DNA of 64,000 nucleotides from Myxococcales bacterium (GTDB taxonomy: Bacteria > Myxococcota_A > Polyangia > Polyangiales > Ga0077539). This document shows positions 18,688-27,116 of this stretch, one piece after another. The position numbers were made by a program, and so were the translations under genes. Numbering within the stretch: the stretch's first letter is position 1; each line of letters begins with the position of its first letter. The notes below the pieces were generated by a model that was given only the letters and a program-made list of their open reading frames with translations, ran no database searches and was not told the DNA's origin. Location of the stretch: contig JAUSAZ010000177.1 of NCBI GenBank assembly GCA_030652255.1, forward strand, positions 145,189-209,188. Reading direction: 5' to 3'.

Positions 18688-19610
18688 GGCCCATCATCGT
18701 CGCGCTGTTCGGGGTCGAGCTCCCCGCATACTTCGCGATGCTGGCGACGGGCTTCGCGCTGGCCACCCTCATCGGCGCCCGCTGGGTCGGGCGCCTCGGC
18801 CACGACCGCGAGGTCATCATCGACCTCGGCCTCGCGATGGTGGTCGCCGGGGTCATCGGCTCTCGCCTCCTCCACGTCATCGCCGACGGGTACTTCTGGG
18901 ACTACGTGCACCTCTGCACCGACCCCGCGAAGGTCTCCTGGCGCATCACCCGCGAGCACTGCCTCCACAGCTCGGTCAACGGCATCTGGGACACCGCGCG
19001 CGGCGTCTGCCACCCGAAGGAGGCCAACTGCTTCGCGTGGGCGGCCTTCTGGGCGGGCGGGCTCACCTACTACGGCGGCCTCATCGGGGCGACCGGCTAC
19101 GCGGTGTACTTCCTCCGCCGCGAGCGCTTCCCCTTCTGGAAGGCCGCCGACATGGCGGGCTTCGCCGTCGCCCTCGGCCTCGCCTGGGGCCGCATGGGCT
19201 GCTTCCTCGCGGGCTGCTGCTTCGGCGTCACCTGCGAGCACCCGTGGGCCGCGTGGTTCCCCCGCTACTCGCCCGCCAGCGAGGCGCAGTTTCGCGCGCA
19301 CCGCCTGGCCAGCGAGGCGATGGCCGCGCTCCCGGTGCACCCCACGCAGCTCTACGAGGCCGCCGGCTCCCTCGCCATCGCCGCCATCGGCTACTACGGC
19401 ATCGCGCCCCGCAAGCGCTTCGACGGGCAGGTCTTCGTCTTCTTCCTCGCGAGCTACTCCCTCCTGCGCTTCGCCGTGGAGATCCTCCGCAACGACGACC
19501 GCGGCGGTCTGCTCGGGCTCAGCACCTCGCAGCTCATCTCGGTGCTCATCACCGTCGCGCTCATCCCCGTCTACCGCTGGCTCCGCGCCCGATCGCTCGC
19601 CGCCGCGTAG
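18684..19610 (+). CDS. lgt: Prolipoprotein diacylglyceryl transferase
   Basis: Transfers diacylglycerol from phosphatidylglycerol to the lipobox cysteine, the first step of lipoprotein maturation and upstream of LspA. 308 residues, starting at GTG 18684, four bases inside lspA. About seven membrane segments. Family motifs: GGLTYYGGLIG, the Lgt signature region GLAWGRMGCFLAGCCFG (E. coli GRIGNFINGELYG), HPTQLYEA, and RFAVEILRNDDRG with the essential arginine. Two departures from E. coli: Tyr replaces the His of HGGLIG, and the signature is Cys-rich. Variants with FYGG or YYGG are known to me in other lineages, so activity is still likely. A 50-residue loop (about 70-115) is inserted after TM3. 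Confidence 0.93.
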   Translation: MRPIIVALFGVELPAYFAMLATGFALATLIGARWVGRLGHDREVIIDLGLAMVVAGVIGSRLLHVIADGYFWDYVHLCTDPAKVSWRITREHCLHSSVNGIWDTARGVCHPKEANCFAWAAFWAGGLTYYGGLIGATGYAVYFLRRERFPFWKAADMAGFAVALGLAWGRMGCFLAGCCFGVTCEHPWAAWFPRYSPASEAQFRAHRLASEAMAALPVHPTQLYEAAGSLAIAAIGYYGIAPRKRFDGQVFVFFLASYSLLRFAVEILRNDDRGGLLGLSTSQLISVLITVALIPVYRWLRARSLAAA

Positions 19611-19626
19611 CTTCGCGTCGGCGTCG

Positions 19627-21267
19627 TCAGCGCGGGGCGCAGGCGCCGGTCACGCCGTCGCGGCACAGCCTCGCGAGGTGCTCGCACGCCGCGCTCACGC
19701 CCCCGGCGCAGGCCTGTCGGAAGAGCGCCGCCGCTGCCGCCGGGTCGGCTGTGACCCCGGTGCCCCGCTCGGTCATCACCCCGAGGTGGCTGCAGCCGAG
19801 CATCTCGCCCTGCGAGCACGCCTGCTGAAACAGGGCCACCGCCATCGGCGGGTTGCGCGGCCCGCCGCGCCCGGCCGAGAGCATCGCGCCGAGGTTGCAG
19901 CACGCCCAGAGAAAGCCGCCGTTGCAGGCCCGCTGATAGAGCGCCGTCGCCAGCGCCGGGTTGGCCGCGACCCCGGCGCCCTCGTCGTACATCCGCCCGA
20001 GGTTGCTGCACCCCGCGAGGCTCCCGTGGTTGCAGGCCCCCTGGTAGAGCCTCGCGAGCCGCGGCGGATCAGCGGGCACCGCCCGTCCTGCCGTCAGCAT
20101 CGCGGCGCCGCGCAGGCACCCGTCGGCGTCGCCCGCCTGGCACACCTGCTCGTAGAGCTGCAGCGCCCGCGCGGCGTCGGCGGGCACGCCGCGTCCGGTC
20201 TCGTGAGCGGCCGCGAGGGCCGCGCAGCCGGCCCCGACGTCGTGCGCGCAGGCCCGGCGGAAGAGGGCGGTCGCGGCCGCGAGGTCCGTCGCCACCCCTC
20301 TGCCGGACTCGTAGAGCTGACCGAGGTTGAGGCACATCGCGTGACGCCCGGCGTCGCAGGCCTGCCGGTAGAGCGCCGCGGCCCTCGCCGGGTCGGCGGA
20401 CACGCCCCGCCCGGTGTCGTAGAGGCGGCCCAGCGCGCCGCAGCCCTGCACCTCGTGGGCGTCGCAGGCCTGCTGGTAGAGCGTCGCCGCGGCGGCGGGG
20501 TCGGCCGCGACGCCGCGACCGGCCTCGTAGAGCGCGCCGAGGTTGACGCACCCGAGCAGGTCATGGCCGTCGCAGGCCTGCCGGAAGAGCGCCAGCGCGA
20601 ACTCCGGGTTGCGCGGCACCCCGCGGCCGGCGTCGTGCAGCCGCCCGAGGCCCGTGCACCCGGCGGTGCAGCCGCGGTTGCAGGCGTCCTGGTAGTGCCG
20701 CGCTGCGAGCGCCTCGTCGCGCGCCACCCCGCGGCCGTCTTCGTACATGCCCGCGAGGTTGTAACAACCCGCGCCGCCGCCGCCGAAGCACGCCTGGCCG
20801 AAGCGCAGCACCGCGGCGGCCTCGTCGCGCGCCACCCCGCGGCCGTCCTGGAAGAGCAGCCCGAGGCGGTTGCAGGCCGCCGCGTCGCCGAAGGAGCAGG
20901 CCAGGGTGTAGAGGGGCGCCGCGCGGGCCGGGTCGGCGGCCACCCCGCGGCCGTCGTCGAGCATCGTCGCGAGGTTGTAACAACCCCCGTGGTCGCGGCG
21001 CGCGCAGGCCCGGCGGAAGAGCGCGACGGCGTGCGCCTCGTCGCGCGCGCCCCCGCGCCCCTCGGCGAAGGCGACGCCCGCCTCGCGACATGCGCTCCCG
21101 TTGCCGCGCGCGCAGAGGCGCTCGAGCGCCGCGCGGTCGGGCGGGGCCGCTGGCGCAGGCTGGGCCGCGCACGGGGCCCGGAGCCCGAGCAGGGTGAGCG
21201 CGCCCGCGAGGAGCGCCGGGACGACGGCGCGGCGACGGAGGCCGTGGGGCGTGCTCAGGGGCAACAC
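19627..21267 (-). CDS. Cysteine-paired Sel1-repeat exported protein
   Basis: Exported repeat protein of 546 residues, probably a protein-binding scaffold. The GTG at 21267 is chosen because it gives an N-terminal signal (LRRRAVVPALLAGALTLLGLRAPCAAQ); it lies 12 bases inside the kinase gene. A CTG at 21258 that overlaps the kinase stop is an alternative. From residue 52 to 519 there are 13 perfectly in-register 36-residue Sel1-like repeats, plus a partial fourteenth to the end. Each has two Cys seven residues apart (C-x7-C) and the core D-GRGV-x-D-x-A-A-L-x-R-x-A. This paired-Cys form is that of Helicobacter Hcp proteins, where each pair forms a disulphide, consistent with export. Coupled to an upstream Ser/Thr kinase. 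Confidence 0.85.
   Translation of the reverse strand: MLPLSTPHGLRRRAVVPALLAGALTLLGLRAPCAAQPAPAAPPDRAALERLCARGNGSACREAGVAFAEGRGGARDEAHAVALFRRACARRDHGGCYNLATMLDDGRGVAADPARAAPLYTLACSFGDAAACNRLGLLFQDGRGVARDEAAAVLRFGQACFGGGGAGCYNLAGMYEDGRGVARDEALAARHYQDACNRGCTAGCTGLGRLHDAGRGVPRNPEFALALFRQACDGHDLLGCVNLGALYEAGRGVAADPAAAATLYQQACDAHEVQGCGALGRLYDTGRGVSADPARAAALYRQACDAGRHAMCLNLGQLYESGRGVATDLAAATALFRRACAHDVGAGCAALAAAHETGRGVPADAARALQLYEQVCQAGDADGCLRGAAMLTAGRAVPADPPRLARLYQGACNHGSLAGCSNLGRMYDEGAGVAANPALATALYQRACNGGFLWACCNLGAMLSAGRGGPRNPPMAVALFQQACSQGEMLGCSHLGVMTERGTGVTADPAAAAALFRQACAGGVSAACEHLARLCRDGVTGACAPR
19711..21114 (-). repeat. 13 tandem 108-bp coding repeats
   Basis: Thirteen consecutive 108-base units encode the 36-residue Sel1-like repeats. 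They have diverged at base level but never lose register, and no unit has an indel. A partial unit follows (19630-19710). Confidence 0.85.
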
Positions 21268-22796
21268 CAGCCGATGCCTCCGACGATGTCGACGCAGCCC
21301 GCCGAGCGCGCCGCGCCCTCCGACTCGCTGTGGGAGGGGAAGTACGGCGCCACCGCCCAGGCGCGACGCGGACGGGGCGAACCCGCGCAGGAGGAGTCCC
21401 AGTCGGGCCGTCGGCGGAAGGTGTGCCCGACCGCGCGCGGCACGCTGTGGAAGACCGCGGCGGGCCTCGTCGGCGACGCCGCCGGCACCGCACGCACCGT
21501 CGCCGCGGGCGGGGGCGTCGTCGGAGGCGCCGGGGGTACGTCGGCGGGGGGGAGCGTCCGCGCGGGGGAGGGCGGCACGATGGTCACCTCCGGCGCGACC
21601 GTCGCGACGTGCAACGCAACGCCCTGCGGAGCCTGTCGGCGGTGCTGGAAGAGCGCGACGCCCGCCGCCGTGACGAGCAGCGCGGGGATCAGCACATAGG
21701 CGAGCGCAAGCTTGTTGCGGCGCGCGCCGGGCGAGGTGCGCGACCCGGCGGCGAGCGTGGCCATGTACTCGATGTCCGCCCCGGCGCCCGAGGGCGAGTG
21801 CTCGACCGTCGGCGTCGGAGCGATCCGGTCGGGCGAGCTGAGCGAGGCCTCGGCGCCAGAGAGCCGCGGGTTGGCGGAGGGGAAGGTGACCCGCCGCCTG
21901 CCCTCCGAGAGGATCGGCAGCAGCGCGCTGACGGCCTCGGCCGCGTCGCTGAAGCGCCCCTCCGGCGGGCGCGTGAGGCACCGCGCGAACCACGCGTCGA
22001 AGGCCGCGGGGAGCGACGCCGTGACGCCGTGCTCGGCGGCGCGCTTCGACGCGGGCTCGATCACGGAGATCAGGATCTCGACCACGAGGGCCTCGATGGT
22101 GGTGTTCTCGCGGTGGGCGCTCTTCCAGTAGTACTCGCCGGTGAGCGCCCAGAAGGCGAGCAGCCCCAGCGCCCACACGTCGGCCGAGGCGCGGATGACC
22201 CCGCCGTTGCACTGCTCGGGCGGCATCCAGAGCGGCGAGCCGAGCACCGAGCCCGTGTCGACGCCCGCGACCGAGCCGCGCACCACCTTGGCGATGCCGA
22301 AGTCGAGGAGCTTCACCGTGAAGGGCACGTCCGCGCGGAGCGACGTGGCGACGAAGATGTTCTCGGGCTTGATGTCGCGGTGCACGATGCCCGCGGCGTG
22401 CGCGGCCGCGAGGGCGTGCCCGACGTGCTCGAAGACCGTGCACACCTCGTCCGGGGAGAGCTTCCCGCGGCGCTCCACCATGGCGTCGAGGGTCTCGCCG
22501 TCGAGGAGTTCCATCACCAACCACGGGGCGCCGGTCTCGGCGTCCACCCCGGCGGAGATGACCTTCACGGCGTGCTCGCTCTTGATGAGCGCCCGCACCC
22601 GGGCCTCCTGGAGGAACCGCTCGCGGGTGCGCTGGTCGCTCACCAGGTGCGGCTGCATCACCTTGAGCGCGCGGTGCTCGCCCGTGGAGAGCTGTTCGAC
22701 CACGTACACCGCGCCCATGCCCCCCTCGTCGAGCGGGCGCACGACCCGGAAGTCGTGGGCGAAGGTTGCGCCGGGTTCAAACTGGGCCGCTGCCAT
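21255..22796 (-). CDS. Membrane Ser/Thr protein kinase
   Basis: Eukaryotic-type protein kinase of 513 residues. Kinase domain about 16-275: P-loop DEGGMGAVY, ATP lysine in HRALKVMQP, catalytic loop GIVHRDIKPEN, DFG in LLDFGIAK, and the activation segment ending in SPLWMPPEQ. A Pro/Ser linker leads to one membrane segment (LAYVLIPALLVTAAGVALF, about 364-386), then a Pro/Ala/Thr-rich extracytoplasmic tail of 125 residues. The tail contains five Cys and ends GWCCP, with no recognisable sensor domain. The Sel1 gene starts within its last codons, so the two are co-translated. The Cys-containing tail and the Cys-paired Sel1 protein may meet in the periplasm; this is inference. TATATC (22806-22811, minus strand) ends nine bases before the ATG. 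Confidence 0.9.
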   Translation of the reverse strand: MAAAQFEPGATFAHDFRVVRPLDEGGMGAVYVVEQLSTGEHRALKVMQPHLVSDQRTRERFLQEARVRALIKSEHAVKVISAGVDAETGAPWLVMELLDGETLDAMVERRGKLSPDEVCTVFEHVGHALAAAHAAGIVHRDIKPENIFVATSLRADVPFTVKLLDFGIAKVVRGSVAGVDTGSVLGSPLWMPPEQCNGGVIRASADVWALGLLAFWALTGEYYWKSAHRENTTIEALVVEILISVIEPASKRAAEHGVTASLPAAFDAWFARCLTRPPEGRFSDAAEAVSALLPILSEGRRRVTFPSANPRLSGAEASLSSPDRIAPTPTVEHSPSGAGADIEYMATLAAGSRTSPGARRNKLALAYVLIPALLVTAAGVALFQHRRQAPQGVALHVATVAPEVTIVPPSPARTLPPADVPPAPPTTPPPAATVRAVPAASPTRPAAVFHSVPRAVGHTFRRRPDWDSSCAGSPRPRRAWAVAPYFPSHSESEGAARSAGCVDIVGGIGWCCP

Positions 22797-22862
22797 CGGT
22801 GCGCAGATATACGCTCAATCGCGCCCCGCGACAGCCGCGGCCCCGGCTCGGGCCCACTCCGC

Positions 22863-24128
22863 TCAGGCCCACTCCCGGAGCACGCCCCCCGACACCGTCG
22901 CGAGGGCCCGCGGGCTCCCCAGCATGTACGGCAGCGCCTCCCAGCCCGGGAGGTCGAGCACCGCGACGTCCGCCCGCGCCCCGGGCACCAGCCGTCCACG
23001 GTCACCCAGGTCGAGGCACTCGGCCGCGGCGGCCGTGATGGCGAACCACGCCTCCACGGTCGACAGCCCCATCTGCCGCACCCCGAAGGCCGCCATCAAG
23101 GGCAGCGCGTCGCAGTGGCTCGTCCCGGGGTTGTTGTCCGTCGCGAGGGCCACCGCCACCCCCAGCGCCCGCATCCGCCGCGCGTCGGGCATCGCCTGAC
23201 CCAGCGAGAACGCCGCGCCCGGCAGCAGCACCGCCGTCACGCCCGCCGCCGCCATCGCGCGCAGCCCCGCGTCGCCCACGTGCTCCAGGTGGTCCGCGCT
23301 CGCCGCGCCCAGCGCCGCCGCGAGCTCGGCCCCGCCCACGTCCTCGAACTGGCCCACGTGCAGCCGCGCGCGCAGCCCCAGCGCCCGGGCGCGCTCCAGC
23401 GTCGGCGCGCACTCCGCCACGCTGAAGCCCGGCCCATCCACGTACGCGTCGATGAAGCGCGCGTCGCCTTCGCGCACCACCGCGTCGAGCATCCGACCCG
23501 CCACCGTCGCGAGGTAGCGCGCCCGCCCGTCGTCCGTCCCCCGGAGCTCCGGCGGAACCGCGTGCAGCCCGAGGAAGGTCGGCACCACCCGCTCGCCCAT
23601 CGAGCGCGCCACCTTCAGCGATCGCAGCTCGTGGCCCGTCTCCAGCGCGTAGCCCGACTTCACCTCGACGGTCGTCGTGCCGAAGCGCGCCATGGCGTCG
23701 AGGCGCCTCGCCAGCGTCGCTCGCAGCGCCTCGTCCGACGCCGCCCGCAGCGCCCTCACGCTCGCCGCGATGCCTCCGCCCTTCGCGGCGATCTCCGCGT
23801 ACCCCGCTCCCTGCACCCGGAGCGAGAACTCCCCCGCGCGGTGCCCCACGAACAGCGCGTGCGTGTGCGCGTCGACCAGGCCCGGCGTGAGCATCGCGTC
23901 GCCGACGTCGATCACCGTGGCGCCCGCTGTCAGGCTCACCGCCCGCTCGACCTCCGCGGTGCGGCCCACCGCGACGATGCGGTCGTCGGCGATGGCCACC
24001 GCGCCGTCCTCGATGAGCCCGAGCGGGGCCGGGTCGAAGTCCGCCCGCGCTGCGCTGGGGGGGAGTCGCCCCGCGCAGGTGAGCAGCTCGCGTGCGTGGC
24101 GCAGCAGCAGGTTGGCCGCGACCCTCAC
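22863..24128 (-). CDS. hutI: Imidazolonepropionase
   Basis: Hydrolyses 4-imidazolone-5-propionate to N-formimino-L-glutamate, the third step of histidine degradation. 421 residues, normal length. It begins with GTG at 24128, five bases after the hutU stop, so the two form an operon. Amidohydrolase motifs: metal-binding DAHTHALFVG near residue 80, GGGIAASVRALR, TTTVEVKSGYAL, LHVGQFEDVGG with a metal His, SADHLEHV, and ATDNNPGTSHC with the catalytic Asp region. The C-terminus LGDRGRLVPGARADVAVLDLP is typical of the family. No hutH or hutG is in the window. Confidence 0.95.
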   Translation of the reverse strand: MRVAANLLLRHARELLTCAGRLPPSAARADFDPAPLGLIEDGAVAIADDRIVAVGRTAEVERAVSLTAGATVIDVGDAMLTPGLVDAHTHALFVGHRAGEFSLRVQGAGYAEIAAKGGGIAASVRALRAASDEALRATLARRLDAMARFGTTTVEVKSGYALETGHELRSLKVARSMGERVVPTFLGLHAVPPELRGTDDGRARYLATVAGRMLDAVVREGDARFIDAYVDGPGFSVAECAPTLERARALGLRARLHVGQFEDVGGAELAAALGAASADHLEHVGDAGLRAMAAAGVTAVLLPGAAFSLGQAMPDARRMRALGVAVALATDNNPGTSHCDALPLMAAFGVRQMGLSTVEAWFAITAAAAECLDLGDRGRLVPGARADVAVLDLPGWEALPYMLGSPRALATVSGGVLREWA

Positions 24129-24132
24129 GGCA

Positions 24133-25800
24133 TCAGCCCACCCGGTGCGGGACCCGCACGCCGCGCTCGGCGGCGAAGTCCACCGCGCGCTCGTAGCCCG
24201 CGTCGGCGTGGCGGATCACCCCCATCCCGGGGTCGCTGGTGAGCACCCGCTCCAGGCGCCGCGCGGCCCCGTCGGTGCCGTCGGCCACCACCACCATGCC
24301 CGCGTGGATGCTGTTGCCGATGCCCACGCCGCCGCCGTGGTGCACGCTCACCCACGACGCCCCCGCCGCGCAGTTGACCAGCGCGTTGAGGATCGGCCAG
24401 TCGGCGATCGCGTCCGAGCCGTCGAGCATCGCCTCGGTCTCGCGGTGCGGCGACGCCACCGAGCCGCAGTCCAGGTGGTCGCGCCCGATCACGATGGGCG
24501 CCTTCACCTTGCCGGTGCGCACCAGGTCGTTGAAGACGAGGCCGACCTTCGCGCGGTCGCCGTAGCCCAGCCAGCAGATGCGCGCGGGCAATCCCTGGTA
24601 GGCCACCCGCTCGGAGGCGAGCTTGATCCACTGGCGCAGCGACGGGTCGTCGGGCACGGCTTCGAGCACCGCGCGGTCGGTGACGGCGATGTCCTCCGGG
24701 TCGCCGGAGAGCGCCACCCACCGGAAGGGGCCGCGCCCCACGCAGAACTGCGGTCGGATGTACTGCGGGATGAAGCCCGGGATCTCGAAGGCGTCGTGCG
24801 CCCCGGCGAGCAGCGCCTCGGCCCGGATGTTGTTGCCGTAGTCGCACGCGATCACCCCGGCGCGCTGCATGTCGCGCATCGCGCGTATCTCCATCGCCAT
24901 GCCCTCCCGCGCGCGGGTGACGTACCCGTCGGGGTCCGCCGCCCGCAGCGCCGCGGCGTCGACGAGCGTGAGCCCGGGCGGGACGTAGCCGTGGAGCGGG
25001 TCGTGCGCCGAGGTCTGCTCGGTGACGAAGTCGGGCAGCGCGTTGCGGCGCACCAGCTCGGGGTAGACCTCCGCGGCGTTGCCCACGAGGCCCACGGAGA
25101 TCACCTCGCCCGACGCGCAGGCGTCGCGGATCCACCCGAGCGCCTCGTCGAGCGAGTCCGTCGCGCGGTCGACGTAGCGGGTCTCCAGACGCCGCTGCAC
25201 CCGGGCCGGGTCGACCTCCACGGCGAGGCAGCAGGCGTGGTTCATCGTGGCCGCGAGGGGCTGCGCGCCGCCCATCCCCCCGAGGCCCGCGGTGAGGATC
25301 CAGCGCCCGCGCCACGAGTCGTCGAAGTGCTGCCGCGCGGCCTCGGCGAAGGTCTCGTAGGTGCCCTGGAGGATCCCCTGCGTGCCGATGTAGATCCAGC
25401 TCCCGGCGGTCATCTGGCCGAACATGATCAGCCCCTGGGCTTCGAGCCGGCGGAAGTGCTCCCAGGTCGCCCACTTCGGCACGAGCAGCGAGTTGGCGAG
25501 CAGGACCCTCGGCGCGTCCTCGTGCGTGCGGAAGCGCCCGACGGCCTTACCCGACTGGATAAGCAGGGTCTCGTCGCCCCCGAGGTCGCGCAGCTCGCGC
25601 ACGATCACGTCGAAGGCGGGCCAACTGCGTGCAGCCTTTCCCGTTCCTCCGTACACGACCAGGTCCGCCGGGCGCTCGGCCACCTCGGGGTCGAGGTTGT
25701 TCATCAGCATGCGAAGCGCCGCTTCCTGGGGCCATCCCCGGCAGGAGAGCGAGGCGCCGCGGGGCGCGCGGACGATGCGAGAGCCGTTGGGCGAGTCCAT
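24133..25800 (-). CDS. hutU: Urocanate hydratase
   Basis: NAD-dependent hydration of urocanate to imidazolonepropionate, the second step of histidine degradation. 555 residues from the ATG at 25800, matching the usual 550-560. The frame is open 20 codons upstream, but those residues have no family counterpart. Landmarks: GWPQEAALRMLMNNLDPEVAE, VYGGTGKAARSW, QMTAGSWIYIGTQGI, the NAD-binding LGGMGGAQPLAATMN, DYGNNIRAEA and the C-terminal HHGGGVGIGNSIHAG. The catalytic Cys region QYIRPQFCVGRGPFRWVALSG is intact. A promoter-like TTGCCG-18-TACGTT lies just upstream (25808-25837), divergent from the KOW-protein promoter. Confidence 0.97.
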   Translation of the reverse strand: MDSPNGSRIVRAPRGASLSCRGWPQEAALRMLMNNLDPEVAERPADLVVYGGTGKAARSWPAFDVIVRELRDLGGDETLLIQSGKAVGRFRTHEDAPRVLLANSLLVPKWATWEHFRRLEAQGLIMFGQMTAGSWIYIGTQGILQGTYETFAEAARQHFDDSWRGRWILTAGLGGMGGAQPLAATMNHACCLAVEVDPARVQRRLETRYVDRATDSLDEALGWIRDACASGEVISVGLVGNAAEVYPELVRRNALPDFVTEQTSAHDPLHGYVPPGLTLVDAAALRAADPDGYVTRAREGMAMEIRAMRDMQRAGVIACDYGNNIRAEALLAGAHDAFEIPGFIPQYIRPQFCVGRGPFRWVALSGDPEDIAVTDRAVLEAVPDDPSLRQWIKLASERVAYQGLPARICWLGYGDRAKVGLVFNDLVRTGKVKAPIVIGRDHLDCGSVASPHRETEAMLDGSDAIADWPILNALVNCAAGASWVSVHHGGGVGIGNSIHAGMVVVADGTDGAARRLERVLTSDPGMGVIRHADAGYERAVDFAAERGVRVPHRVG

Positions 25801-25807
25801 GGCCCGA

Positions 25808-25837
25808 AACGTAGGGGAGGGGCGGCGCGGGCGGCAA
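25808..25837 (-). promoter_or_regulatory. Candidate hutU promoter
   Basis: On the minus strand, TTGCCG (25837-25832), an 18-base spacer, then TACGTT (25813-25808). Only seven bases separate the -10 from the hutU ATG, so a transcript would be nearly or fully leaderless. Confidence 0.35.
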
Positions 25838-25849
25838 CCGACGAACGCG

Positions 25850-25877
25850 TTGACCTGCACAGCACGGCGCGTATGTT
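25850..25877 (+). promoter_or_regulatory. Candidate promoter for the KOW-tailed protein
   Basis: TTGACC (25850-25855), a 16-base spacer and TATGTT (25872-25877). A strong Shine-Dalgarno GAGGAG follows at 25885-25890, seven bases before the GTG start at 25898, which also fixes that start. Confidence 0.45.
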
Positions 25878-25897
25878 CGCGCCCGAGGAGATACCGC

Positions 25898-27109
25898 GTG
25901 AGTTTCCAGGGTTTCAGCGCGTCGGAGTTCGACGCCTACGCGCCCCCAAGGGCCAGCTCCAACGCCTTCAACCGACCGCGCCTGGAAGCGAGGGAGAAGG
26001 CCATGGCGCTCGGTCGCGTGATGCAGGCCGACGCCACGGCGCTCGGCGTCGCGCTCGAGCTGCGCGCCAGCGACGAGCACCCCTCGCTCTGGAACAAGCG
26101 CTCCGTCACCGCGCAGTGGGTCTTCCTGTGGCGCGACGCCGACGCGCGCCGCGCGCTCGAGGCCCTGCTCGACGACGGCCGTTCGCTCCAGGCCACCCTC
26201 AGCGACCCGACGCCCTTCTTCCGCCACGCCTTCCTCGCGCTCCACGTCGACGGCGAGGGGGTCGAGGTCTCGCTCCGCGTCCACGGCGACGCCTGGGTCG
26301 ACGCGCGCAACCTCCGGGCCCGCTGCGCCTCGCCCGAGGGCCGCGCCGCCCTCGTCGCCGCCCTGCGCGCGCTGCCCGAAGACTTCGTCCTGGGCGTGAC
26401 CGACGCCGCCCGGGTGTCCGTGCGCGACGTCACCGACGCCACCCTCGACGAGGCCCTGGCCGCGTGGTCGCGCCCCTCGCAGTGGTGGTCCGTCGGCTGG
26501 CCGCTCTCCCGCGCGGTGGTGCTCGACCAGGCGGGCGCGCTCGAAGAGCCCATCCTCGCGGCCTTCCGCGCGCTGGTGCCCATCTACCGCCTCGTCGCGT
26601 GGTCGCGCGACAACGACCTCATCGCGGTCGACCGCGCGCTCGCCGAGGCCCAGGCCGAGCGTGCCGCCCACGCCCTCGAAGCCGCCGCCCGCGACTCCGA
26701 GTGGCAGACCCGACACGACGCCGAGATCGCCCGGCGCCGCGACCTCGCCGCCGTGGAGACCCGCGAGCGCCTCGCGGCGATGGACCGTCCGCGCCCCGCG
26801 TTCACCCGCGCCGCAAACGCCGCGTCCGACGCCCGTCCCGCGGCGCACCCCGCGCCCGCCGCGCCGCCTGCCCCCCGGGCGGCACCGCCGGTCGCCCGCG
26901 CGGAGGCCCCGGTCGCGAAGATCACTTTACCCGTGGTGGTAAACCCCGAGGCCGCGCTCCAGCCGGGCGTGCGGGTCCAGGTGAAGTCCGGCCCCTTCGC
27001 GGGCAAGGTGGGCGCCATCGTCGAGCGCGACGTGCGCGGCGCGAAGGTGTCCTTCGGGCTGCTCTCGGCGCGGGTGAACCTCGCCGACCTCGACGCCCTC
27101 CCGACCTGA
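25898..27109 (+). CDS. Unknown protein with C-terminal KOW-like domain
   Basis: 403-residue cytoplasmic protein that I cannot name. It starts at GTG 25898 behind GAGGAG. The first 250 residues are a mixed alpha/beta domain (SFQGFSASEFDAYAPPRASS, then repeated WxxxxD patches) with no recognised family. A charged helical stretch (about 250-310, many Glu/Arg/Ala) and a Pro/Ala linker follow. The last 50 residues read as a KOW domain: PGVRVQVKSGPFAGKVGAIVERD, then VSFGLLSARVNLADL, very close to the C-terminal domain of NusG. KOW domains bind RNA, ribosomal proteins or Rho, so a role in transcription or translation is possible. N-terminus and linker show no NusG NGN domain. Confidence 0.7.
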   Translation: MSFQGFSASEFDAYAPPRASSNAFNRPRLEAREKAMALGRVMQADATALGVALELRASDEHPSLWNKRSVTAQWVFLWRDADARRALEALLDDGRSLQATLSDPTPFFRHAFLALHVDGEGVEVSLRVHGDAWVDARNLRARCASPEGRAALVAALRALPEDFVLGVTDAARVSVRDVTDATLDEALAAWSRPSQWWSVGWPLSRAVVLDQAGALEEPILAAFRALVPIYRLVAWSRDNDLIAVDRALAEAQAERAAHALEAAARDSEWQTRHDAEIARRRDLAAVETRERLAAMDRPRPAFTRAANAASDARPAAHPAPAAPPAPRAAPPVARAEAPVAKITLPVVVNPEAALQPGVRVQVKSGPFAGKVGAIVERDVRGAKVSFGLLSARVNLADLDALPT

Positions 27110-27116
27110 ACCCCCC

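Noticed and set aside
19711..21114. CRISPR-like array
   Set aside because: The periodicity is 108 bases and fully coding, with no constant spacer/repeat structure; it encodes Sel1-like repeats.
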